A stretch of 6,484 nt of DNA from Dactylosporangium sp. AC04546 (GCF_022095675.1 NZ_JAHYSG010000226.1:1-6484), one strand, 5' to 3'. Numbered from the stretch's first letter, positions 1 through 5,482 are shown. A program made the numbers and translations. The notes: generated from the letters alone by a model not told the origin.

Positions 1-237
1 GCGGGAACACGGGCAGCGCGGGAACACGGGCAGCGCGGGAACACGGGCAGCGCGGGAACACGGGCAGCGCGGGAACACGGGCAGCGCGGGAACACGGGCA
101 GCGCGGGAACACGGGCAGCGCGGGAACACGGGCAGCGCGGGAACACGGGCAGCGCGGGAACACGGGCAGCGCGGGAACACGGGCAGCGCGGGAACACGGG
201 CAGCGCGGGAACACGGGCAGCGCGGGAACACGGGCAG
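1..237. repeat. Perfect 17-bp tandem repeat array, about 13.9 copies
   Basis: The unit GCGGGAACACGGGCAGC repeats head to tail from base 1. Thirteen full copies are followed by a fourteenth that matches for 16 of 17 bases and breaks at 238 (T instead of C). I see no mismatch between copies. The array runs off the left edge, so its true length is unknown. There are no spacers, so it is not CRISPR. The plus strand has no T in the whole stretch. Each unit carries two GGG tracts separated by 5 and 6 bases, the spacing of a G-quadruplex motif. Because 17 is not a multiple of 3 and no T is present, all plus frames are open but contain no start codon. It resembles a minisatellite/VNTR locus. A protein-binding iteron array is possible but unsupported. 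Confidence 0.97.
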
Positions 238-574
238 TCGGCCTGCGACTTGTGGGGGCGCCGGGCGGCGGATCGTTGGCCGGGTGGCGGGGCACTGTGA
301 GGTCCGTCGCAGCGCTCTCGGCTTTGAGTAGGACGTCACACTCCAGGCCCGCACCCCAGACCCGCACATCGGGCCGATCAACGCCCGTAGCGCCGAACTC
401 TGCGGACCCGCACGGCCCACGGGCCCCGCCAAGGCCATCGCGCCCTACCGACCGAGTGCCTCAAGCCCGTCACCGCCGAACGCGAGCCGCCAAGCGCAAA
501 AGGCGACTCGAAAGCGACAGACCTCGGCCATGATCGCCGTCTCGGTCCCACCACCACAGCGGGAGCGTGCCCGT

Positions 575-620
575 ATTGTCCCGATTAAACCCGAAAAAGA
601 ATCACCCTCCCACTTTCGGG
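575..620 (+). promoter_or_regulatory. AT-rich patch with weak dyad; candidate control region of the 684-917 gene
   Basis: In a surrounding of about 70 percent GC, bases 575-616 are more than half A/T and include runs such as GATTAAA and GAAAAAGAAT. CCCGAAA (590-596) and TTTCGGG (614-620) can pair around a 17-base loop. TTGTCC at 576-581 could serve as a -35 box, but no good -10 follows at the usual spacing, so I do not name a promoter. The patch lies 64-109 bases before the start codon. It could equally be the relic of a terminator for a lost upstream gene. Confidence 0.25.
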
Positions 621-672
621 GACTGTGCGGCCTGCTGAGCGGCACGGATGCTGTTGGCAACACAGCACCCCC

Positions 673-680
673 AAGGAGGG
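673..680 (+). promoter_or_regulatory. Ribosome binding site that sets the start at 684
   Basis: AAGGAGGG ends three bases before ATG 684, a near-perfect match to the anti-Shine-Dalgarno sequence, although the spacing is short. An in-frame upstream ATG at 648 has no comparable site and would add twelve non-hydrophobic residues in front of the first membrane helix. ATG 684 is therefore preferred. Confidence 0.75.
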
Positions 681-683
681 CCG

Positions 684-917
684 ATGGGAGCGGCGCTGAT
701 CGGTGCCTGCATCGCGCTGGTGGCCGGCGTGTACGCAGGCAGCGCAAGCACCCGGGCCAAACGCGCCCGGCTCGACTACCGACGCACGAAGGCCCTCGTC
801 CCAGCCGCACGAAAGACGGCCTGGGCTGAGAGCCTCCGCGGACTCAAGGTCATCGCGTCCGCGGGCGCGGTACTGATCGCGCTCGCAATGGTCATGAACG
901 TGATCGGCCAGCGATAA
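684..917 (+). CDS. Small two-helix membrane protein of unknown function
   Basis: This encodes 77 residues and I do not recognise the family. Residues about 2-19 form a hydrophobic helix rich in Ala, Gly, Leu and Val. Residues 20-55 are strongly basic, with many Arg and Lys (for example STRAKRARLDYRRTK), and should lie in the cytoplasm. Residues about 56-73 form a second hydrophobic helix, and the protein ends GQR. This gives a hairpin topology with both ends outside and a positively charged loop inside. The very strong AAGGAGGG site supports real translation. It stands alone: the gap upstream is several hundred bases, and its TAA stop lies 11 bases from the convergent stop of the EtfD-like gene. 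There is no Cys or His metal site and no catalytic motif. It may be a lineage-specific membrane protein or a small regulator of a membrane complex; the sequence shows neither. Confidence 0.65.
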   Translation: MGAALIGACIALVAGVYAGSASTRAKRARLDYRRTKALVPAARKTAWAESLRGLKVIASAGAVLIALAMVMNVIGQR

Positions 918-928
918 CAGCGGTAGAG

Positions 929-3082
929 CTAGGACCGAACCGCCCGCAACAGCACCGACGCCACATCCACAACCTCGACGTCATCGGGCGCGGCACCGGC
1001 CGACTTCTTGCCGGTGACCCCGTCACCGAGCATCGTCAGGCAGAACGGGCACGACACGGCAACCGTCTTCGCCCCGGTCGACAGCGCTTCCTCGACCCGC
1101 TCGACGTTGATCCGCTTGCCGATCCGCTCCTCCATCCACATGCGCGCACCACCGGCGCCACAGCAGAAGGAGCGCTCCGCGAACCGATCCATCTCGACGA
1201 AACCGTCAGCAGCGGAGGTCACGGCGCCCAGCACCTCGCGAGGCGGCGCGAAGACGCGGTTGTGCCGGCCGAGGTAGCACGGGTCGTGGTACGTGATGGA
1301 GCCGTCGAGCGGCTGGACCGGCGTCAGCTTGCCGGAGGCCACCAACTGCGCCAGGAGCTGCGTGTGGTGGATGACCTCGTAGTCCCCGCCGAGCTGCCCG
1401 TACTCGTTCTTGAGCGTGTTGAAGCAGTGCGGGCACGTCGCCACGATCTTCTTCACGCCGGCGTCGTTGAGCGTCTCGACGTTCTGCTGGGCGAGCATCT
1501 GGAACACGAACTCGTTGCCGATCCGGCGGGCCGGGTCGCCCGTGCAGGTCTCGCCCTGGCCGAGGATTGCGAAGCTGACGCCCGCCTCGTTGAGCAGGGT
1601 CGCCACCGCGCGCGTGGTCTTCTTGGCACGGTCCTCGAAGGCGCCGGCGCAGCCGACCCAGAAGAGGTACTCGAAGTCGCCCCCGTCGGCCACGTTGGGC
1701 ACCTCGAAGTCGAGGCCCTTGGTCCAGTCGTCGCGGGTCGACTGGGCCGCGCCCCACGGGTTGCCCTTGTTCTCCAGGTTGCGCAGCATGACGCCGGCCT
1801 CGGTCGGGAAGTTCGACTCGATGAGCACCTGGTACCGCCGCATGTCGACGATGTGGTCGACATGCTCGATGTCGACCGGGCACTGCTCGACGCACGCGCC
1901 GCAGGTGGTGCACGACCACAGCACGTCCGGGTCGATGACGCCGTTCTCGTCGACCCCGCCGATCAGCGGCCGCTCGGCCTCGGCGAGCGCGAGGACGTCG
2001 ATCTTCGCGAGCTGCTCCTCGGTGGCCTTCTCGTCGCCGGTGAGCGTCTTGCCGCCCCCGCCGAGCAGGTACGGCGCCTTGGCGTAGGCGTGGTCACGCA
2101 GGTTCAGGATCAGCAGCTTCGGCGAGAGCGGCTTGCCGGTGTTCCAGGCCGGGCACTGCGACTGGCACCGCCCGCACTCGGTACAGGTGGTGAAGTCGAG
2201 CATGCCCTTCCAGCTGAACTGCTCGACCTGCGCGACGCCGAACTGGTCCTTCTCCGGGTCGGCCTCCTCGAAGTCGAGCGGCTTGCCCTCGCTGGTCATC
2301 GGCCGCAGCGCGCCGAGGCCGGAGCCGGGCCGGCCGGGCGTGCGCTTGAAGTAGATGTTGAAGAATGCCAGGAAGCGGTGCCAGGCGACGCCCATCGTGA
2401 TGTTGCTGGCGATGACGATCACCCAGGCCATCGACACGATGATCTTCACCATCGCGATCAGGCTGACGGCCGCCGCGCTCGCCGGCAGGAGCGCACCGAG
2501 GCCGTGGCTGACCGGCGCCGCCCAGACGGGCCACTCAAGCGTGTCGTTGGCCGCCTTGAACCCGCGGATGAAGAACCCGCACAGCAGGACCGCGAGAATC
2601 GTGTACTCGACGTAGTACGCCTGCCACATCGTCGAGCCGGTGAACCGGGACCGACGCTCGGGGTTGCTCGGCAGGTTGCGCAGCCGGATGCCGATCAGGA
2701 CCAGGATCCCGACGAAGCCGAGCACCCCGATCCACTCGGTGACCAGCCCGTAGACGTTCCAGGCGCCGATCACCGGCAGCCCGTGGTCGGGGATGGCCAC
2801 CTCGAAGTACGCCTCGAGCACCAGCGACGACAGCGCGATGAAGGCGATCATCACGAACCAGTGCGCCGCCCCGACGACGGTCCAGCGCAGCATTCTGGTG
2901 TGGCCCAGGGTCTCGGCCAGCATCGTCTTGAAGCGCAGGCCCCGGTCGCCGCTCCGGGTCGGGTCGGGCTGGCCGATCCGAACCACGGAGATCATGCGCC
3001 GCACGGTGCGCACGACAAGGACCACCGCGACGACGGTGATGGCCGCCGCCACGGACGTGGCAACGATCTGCACTGGGCCCAT
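929..3082 (-). CDS. etfD: Membrane iron-sulfur oxidoreductase, EtfD-like (ETF:menaquinone electron transfer)
   Basis: This encodes 717 residues from ATG 3082, chosen because GGAGG lies six bases upstream and a hydrophobic helix begins at once. An earlier in-frame start at 3172 would add 30 residues of non-hydrophobic leader and cross the promoter. Membrane segments lie at about 5-24, 68-90, 111-133, 157-174 and 199-228, like a NarI/cytochrome b-type anchor. Two 4Fe-4S motifs follow: Cys 300, 303, 306, 310 and Cys 391, 394, 397, 401. Two cysteine-rich CCG (HdrD/GlpC-type) domains contain Cys 478, 513, 550, 553 and Cys 602, CysCysGly 640-642, Cys 678, 681. This layout matches mycobacterial EtfD (Rv0338c), which takes electrons from electron-transfer flavoprotein loaded by acyl-CoA dehydrogenases and is thought to reduce menaquinone. 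The mycobacterial protein is longer, as I recall. No etfAB genes are in the window. The domain call is secure; the exact partner is inferred. Confidence 0.9.
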   Translation of the reverse strand: MGPVQIVATSVAAAITVVAVVLVVRTVRRMISVVRIGQPDPTRSGDRGLRFKTMLAETLGHTRMLRWTVVGAAHWFVMIAFIALSSLVLEAYFEVAIPDHGLPVIGAWNVYGLVTEWIGVLGFVGILVLIGIRLRNLPSNPERRSRFTGSTMWQAYYVEYTILAVLLCGFFIRGFKAANDTLEWPVWAAPVSHGLGALLPASAAAVSLIAMVKIIVSMAWVIVIASNITMGVAWHRFLAFFNIYFKRTPGRPGSGLGALRPMTSEGKPLDFEEADPEKDQFGVAQVEQFSWKGMLDFTTCTECGRCQSQCPAWNTGKPLSPKLLILNLRDHAYAKAPYLLGGGGKTLTGDEKATEEQLAKIDVLALAEAERPLIGGVDENGVIDPDVLWSCTTCGACVEQCPVDIEHVDHIVDMRRYQVLIESNFPTEAGVMLRNLENKGNPWGAAQSTRDDWTKGLDFEVPNVADGGDFEYLFWVGCAGAFEDRAKKTTRAVATLLNEAGVSFAILGQGETCTGDPARRIGNEFVFQMLAQQNVETLNDAGVKKIVATCPHCFNTLKNEYGQLGGDYEVIHHTQLLAQLVASGKLTPVQPLDGSITYHDPCYLGRHNRVFAPPREVLGAVTSAADGFVEMDRFAERSFCCGAGGARMWMEERIGKRINVERVEEALSTGAKTVAVSCPFCLTMLGDGVTGKKSAGAAPDDVEVVDVASVLLRAVRS

Positions 3083-3088
3083 GCGATG

Positions 3089-3093
3089 CCTCC
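3089..3093 (-). promoter_or_regulatory. Ribosome binding site deciding the EtfD-like start
   Basis: On the minus strand GGAGG is followed by six bases and then ATG 3082. This favours the 717-residue form over a longer reading from 3172. Confidence 0.8.
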
Positions 3094-3123
3094 AACGCGC
3101 TGCTGGTGCCGAAGCTCTGTTAG

Positions 3124-3152
3124 ACCATAGACCCCTGGTTACCCGCGGGTAA
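3124..3152 (-). promoter_or_regulatory. Candidate promoter of the EtfD-like gene
   Basis: On the minus strand TTACCC (3152-3147) and TATGGT (3129-3124) are separated by exactly 17 bases, a sigma-70/HrdB-like arrangement. Transcription would start near 3117, leaving an untranslated leader of about 35 bases with the GGAGG site inside it. The -35 hexamer is only a partial match to TTGACA. The hexamer lies inside the 16-bp palindrome described separately. Confidence 0.45.
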
Positions 3153-3153
3153 C
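3138..3153. promoter_or_regulatory. 16-bp perfect palindrome, probable repressor operator
   Basis: GTTACCCGCGGGTAAC is a perfect inverted repeat with no spacer (half-site GTTACCCG). It covers the whole candidate -35 box of the EtfD-like gene, so a bound protein should block RNA polymerase. TTAC...GTAA dyads of this size are typical of TetR- or GntR-family dimers in actinobacteria, several of which control fatty-acid metabolism. That would suit an ETF-linked enzyme. The dyad is directly visible; the regulator and its ligand are inferred. Confidence 0.6.
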
Positions 3154-3226
3154 GTGAGGATGGTCGCAGCAAACGCTAGGACACCCGCGGCGGAAAGCCG
3201 ATGGTGGCACCGCAAGTTGTGACACA

Positions 3227-3254
3227 TTCGCCCCCTCGCGGACGAGGGGGCGAA
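3227..3254 (-). terminator. Strong hairpin terminator after crgA
   Basis: Arms 3227-3238 (TTCGCCCCCTCG) and 3243-3254 pair perfectly over 12 bases around a 4-base loop. The hairpin begins eight bases beyond the crgA stop codon. No clear U-tract follows, which is common for actinobacterial terminators. It separates crgA from the EtfD-like gene about 145 bases further on, so the two are probably transcribed independently. Confidence 0.8.
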
Positions 3255-3262
3255 CCGTCAGG

Positions 3263-3547
3263 TCAACGCCACTTGGAGAAGACCGCCAGTGACGCAACGA
3301 GGAAGCCGAACCCGATGGCCAGGTTCCAGTACTCCAGCTTCGCCAGCGCGGAGAAGGCCTCCACGTCGAAGAAGCCCTGCGTCAGGTAGTACGTCACCAG
3401 CCAGGCGATGCCGACCACGACGAAGCCGACCGCCAGCGCCGGCACCCATACGGGGCTCGGACGCCGCCGGGCGGCCACCGTTTCCTGCGGACGCAACTCC
3501 GCCGGCGGCGTGTACACCTTCTTCTTACGAACTGTCGACTTCGGCAC
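3263..3547 (-). CDS. crgA: Cell division protein CrgA
   Basis: This encodes 94 residues from GTG 3547, close to the 93 of mycobacterial CrgA. The N-terminus PKSTVRKKKVYTPP is the family signature: a short basic cytoplasmic segment. Two membrane helices follow at about 33-55 and 71-90, with a short loop containing TQGFFDVEAF, and the protein ends FSKWR. CrgA is an actinobacterial divisome membrane protein. In mycobacteria it interacts with FtsZ, FtsQ, FtsI and CwsA; in Streptomyces it restrains sporulation septation. An upstream ATG at 3580 would add 11 residues not found in the family. GTG has AGGAG six bases before it, so I chose GTG. The gene is divergent from the DUF881 gene and ends at a strong hairpin, so it is probably monocistronic. 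Confidence 0.96.
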   Translation of the reverse strand: MPKSTVRKKKVYTPPAELRPQETVAARRRPSPVWVPALAVGFVVVGIAWLVTYYLTQGFFDVEAFSALAKLEYWNLAIGFGFLVASLAVFSKWR

Positions 3548-3553
3548 GGCGCT

Positions 3554-3558
3554 CTCCT
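3554..3558 (-). promoter_or_regulatory. Ribosome binding site deciding the crgA GTG start
   Basis: AGGAG on the minus strand lies six bases before GTG 3547. It lies between the family-supported GTG and an upstream in-frame ATG at 3580, and so rules in favour of the shorter protein. Confidence 0.8.
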
Positions 3559-3618
3559 GGAGGGGTCGTCTGGCCAACACTATCCATGTGACGCCGCCAC
3601 CTCCGCCAGCGTCGGCCT

Positions 3619-3647
3619 GAATAATGTTCTACGGCTAGCGTAGTCAA
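3619..3647 (-). promoter_or_regulatory. Candidate crgA promoter
   Basis: On the minus strand TTGACT (3647-3642) matches five of six bases of the -35 consensus. Possible -10 boxes are CATTAT (3626-3621, 15-base spacer) or TTATTC (3624-3619, 17-base spacer). Neither is ideal, so the -35 is the stronger half. The predicted leader before GTG 3547 is roughly 65 bases. The element overlaps the imperfect dyad at 3629-3643 and the candidate plus-strand -10. Confidence 0.4.
3636..3641 (+). promoter_or_regulatory. Candidate -10 box for the DUF881-srtE-trpG operon
   Basis: TAGCGT fits the TANNNT pattern seen at actinobacterial -10 elements and would start transcription near 3648, about 27 bases before the first codon. 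No good -35 lies 16-19 bases upstream. It sits inside the dyad CTACG (3629-3633) / CGTAG (3639-3643) and overlaps the crgA candidate promoter, so the two directions may compete. Confidence 0.3.
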
Positions 3648-3663
3648 GTCGGCACGCGCGCGC

Positions 3664-3672
3664 GGGGAGGGG
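3664..3672 (+). promoter_or_regulatory. Ribosome binding site before tandem GTG codons
   Basis: GGGGAGGGG lies just before two adjacent in-frame GTG codons at 3675 and 3678. The core GGAGG (3666-3670) is four bases from the first and seven from the second. The second has the more usual spacing, so the true protein may be one residue shorter than annotated. Confidence 0.7.
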
Positions 3673-3674
3673 TC

Positions 3675-4487
3675 GTGGTGGAGTACACATCCGGCGGCTC
3701 CTCGTGGTCGCGGGCGGTGCGCCGCCTCGGTCGCGCTATGCTTCCACGCCGTGACCGGAAGCGAAATCTTACCTGGTCAGTGCTGACTCCGGTGGTCCTC
3801 GCGGTCGCCGGGATGCTGTTCTCGCTGTCGGCCGCGACCGCCCAGGGCACCGATCTGCGCGAGGACCGGCGTCCCGAATTGACCAACCTCATCAGCGAGC
3901 GCAAGCAGCAGATCGCCGCCGACCGGGAGCGCGCCGGCCGGCTGCGGGCCGAGATCGACCAGCAACAGCAGCAGCAGGCAGGCGCCGACAGCCAGGTGGA
4001 CGAGCAGCGCCGCCGCGGCAACGACCAGCAGGCCGCCGCCGGGCTGACCGCCGTGCACGGCCCGGGCGTGGTGGTCGTCCTCGACGACGCGCCCCGCCGC
4101 CCCGACGGCAGCCGCCCGGCCGGCGCCACGCCCGACGACCTGGTGGTCCACCAGCAGGATGTGCAGGCCGTGGTCAACGCCCTGTGGGCCGGCGGCGCGG
4201 AGGCAATGACGCTCATGGGCGTCCGGGTGATCGCCACGAGCGCGGTACGCTGCGTGGGCAACACCCTGCTGCTCGACGGGCAGGTCTATTCGCCCCCCTT
4301 CGAGATCGCCGCGATCGGTGAGCAGGCCCGCCTGCAGCGCTCGCTGGACGATGCCGAAGGGGTGCGGTTGTTCCGGGAGGCCGCCGACACCTTCGGGCTC
4401 GGCTATCAGGTGCGTTTGGAGGCGGACGTGCAGGCCAAGGCGTATGACGGGTCGACCGCACTGCACTCGGCCCGCGCCGGGTCGTAG
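3675..4487 (+). CDS. DUF881 family membrane-anchored protein
   Basis: This encodes 270 residues, of the same type as mycobacterial Rv0012 beside crgA; the biochemical function is not established. An N-terminal basic stretch (residues 11-31) precedes one membrane helix at about 36-55. Residues 62-118 are charged and Gln-rich with coiled-coil character, including six Gln in a row at 96-101. The DUF881 domain follows: GPGVVVVLDDAP (129-140), then DLVVHQQDVQAVVNALWAGG (155-174), then GVRVIATSAVRCVGNTLLLDG (182-202) and SPPFEIAAIG (206-215). The domain is expected outside the membrane. The first gene of a tight cluster, it ends three bases before the sortase. An ATG at 3738 could also start a protein but has no ribosome site. 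The family assignment is firm; a cell-envelope or division role is inferred from neighbours only. Confidence 0.92.
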   Translation: MVEYTSGGSSWSRAVRRLGRAMLPRRDRKRNLTWSVLTPVVLAVAGMLFSLSAATAQGTDLREDRRPELTNLISERKQQIAADRERAGRLRAEIDQQQQQQAGADSQVDEQRRRGNDQQAAAGLTAVHGPGVVVVLDDAPRRPDGSRPAGATPDDLVVHQQDVQAVVNALWAGGAEAMTLMGVRVIATSAVRCVGNTLLLDGQVYSPPFEIAAIGEQARLQRSLDDAEGVRLFREAADTFGLGYQVRLEADVQAKAYDGSTALHSARAGS

Positions 4488-4490
4488 GCG

Positions 4491-5477
4491 ATGGACGACC
4501 GCTCCCGCCATCGCGCCCTCGACCAGGACGACATGGCGACGCGCCTGATCCCTCTCGTGCCACCCGACGACGCGACCGCGATCATCGCCCGCTTCGACCA
4601 CCCCGCGAAGCAGCAGGTGCTCGAGGAGACGGCCACCACCGTCCTCCCGAAAGTTACAGATACGCCAACCCCTCACGAGACGCCGGAAGCGCCGGGCGAG
4701 CCCCACTCCGAAAACGGGGTCACGATCGTCCCGCGGCGACCGGTCCGGACCGAGGAGGGTTATCGCAGCGTGCACTCCGAATACACGAGGACCACGGTCG
4801 GCTCTGTCGTGCGGGCGGTCAGCCGCGGCACAGGCGAGCTACTGATCACGTTCGGCCTGATCGTCCTGTTGTTCGCCGCCTACGAGGTCTGGGGCAAGTC
4901 GGCCATCGTCGACGCCCACCAGGAGGACCTCAACCGGCAGCTGGAGCAGCAGTGGGCCGCCGAGCCGCAGACCACGCCGACAGTCGCACCATCGGGCCCG
5001 CCGACCCAGGTGGCCAAGCCCGCCAACGGCGCCGTCATCGCCTCCGTGCACATCCCGCGCCTGAAGAAGAAGTGGGCCGTTGTGCAGGGCGTGACCCCGG
5101 CCGACATCCGCTACGCCCCAGGCCACTACCCCGACACGGCCATGCCCGGCCAGATCGGCAACTTCTCGATGGCCGGCCACCGCACCCCGGCCATCTGGTG
5201 GGACCTCGACCGCCTCGGGCCCGAGGAACCGGTGATCGTCAAGACGGCCGACACCTGGTACATCTACCGCGTCACCAGCAGCGAGATCGTCCTGCCGACC
5301 GCCGTCCAGGTCGTGGCACCGGTGCCCAACAAACCGGGCCAGGCACCGGACGTCGCCATGCTGACCATGACCACGTGCAACCCGAAGTTCAACAACTACC
5401 AGCGCCTGGTCGTGCACGCCTCCCTCCGCCGCTCCCAGCCGGTCGCTGACGGCGACCCGGCCGAGCTGAACGGCTGA
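4491..5477 (+). CDS. srtE: Class E sortase (SrtE)
   Basis: This encodes 328 residues: a transpeptidase that cleaves a C-terminal sorting signal (LAXTG in characterised class E enzymes) and joins the protein to peptidoglycan. Residues 1-115 form a long, charged, proline-containing cytoplasmic segment. A membrane helix lies at about 116-134. A Gln/Pro/Thr linker leads to the sortase barrel from about 180 (ASVHIPRLKKKWAVVQG). The catalytic residues are visible: His230 in NFSMAGHRTP, Cys296 in the TMTTC motif (TLXTC with Met for Leu) and Arg305 in NNYQRLVVH. It sits three bases after the DUF881 gene with only a weak site (TAGGCG) before ATG 4491, suggesting translational coupling. ATG 4533 with AGGA four bases upstream is an alternative start. 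No LPXTG- or LAXTG-bearing substrate lies in this window, so its targets are elsewhere, as in a housekeeping sortase. Confidence 0.95.
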   Translation: MDDRSRHRALDQDDMATRLIPLVPPDDATAIIARFDHPAKQQVLEETATTVLPKVTDTPTPHETPEAPGEPHSENGVTIVPRRPVRTEEGYRSVHSEYTRTTVGSVVRAVSRGTGELLITFGLIVLLFAAYEVWGKSAIVDAHQEDLNRQLEQQWAAEPQTTPTVAPSGPPTQVAKPANGAVIASVHIPRLKKKWAVVQGVTPADIRYAPGHYPDTAMPGQIGNFSMAGHRTPAIWWDLDRLGPEEPVIVKTADTWYIYRVTSSEIVLPTAVQVVAPVPNKPGQAPDVAMLTMTTCNPKFNNYQRLVVHASLRRSQPVADGDPAELNG

Positions 5478-5482
5478 GCGGC

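Larger units (their letters stand above)
238..683. other. Gene-poor stretch between the repeat array and the small membrane gene
   Basis: No reading frame here looks like a real gene. The open frames give arginine-, proline- and serine-rich translations without recognisable domains, and none has a convincing ribosome site. A short GC-rich dyad lies at 414-425 (GGCCC, 2-base centre, GGGCC). From about 575 the base composition becomes relatively AT-rich, which is where I would look for the promoter of the gene starting at 684. No tRNA, insertion-sequence end or transposase remnant was recognised. Confidence 0.6.

Noticed and set aside
1..237. CRISPR array
   Set aside because: Units are contiguous with no spacers and the 17-bp period is too short.
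252..533. Possible gene downstream of the repeat array
   Set aside because: Arg/Pro/Ser-rich translation, no ribosome site before GTG 252 and no recognisable domain; it is the continuation of a frame kept open by the T-free repeat.
445..810. Minus-strand open frame opposite the small membrane gene
   Set aside because: Arg/Cys/Pro-rich translation with no domain; it overlaps the better supported plus-strand gene with a strong ribosome site.
1262..3130. Very long plus-strand open frame opposite the EtfD-like gene
   Set aside because: It mirrors the minus-strand gene; its translation is low-complexity (Arg, Asp, Leu, Val, Gly) with no domain. Long antisense frames are expected from GC-rich third positions.
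3083..3172. 30-residue N-terminal extension of the EtfD-like protein
   Set aside because: It would run through the candidate promoter and operator and lacks a ribosome site; GGAGG points to ATG 3082.
3777..4775. Long minus-strand open frame across DUF881 and srtE
   Set aside because: Shadow of two well-recognised plus-strand genes; no motif in the translation.
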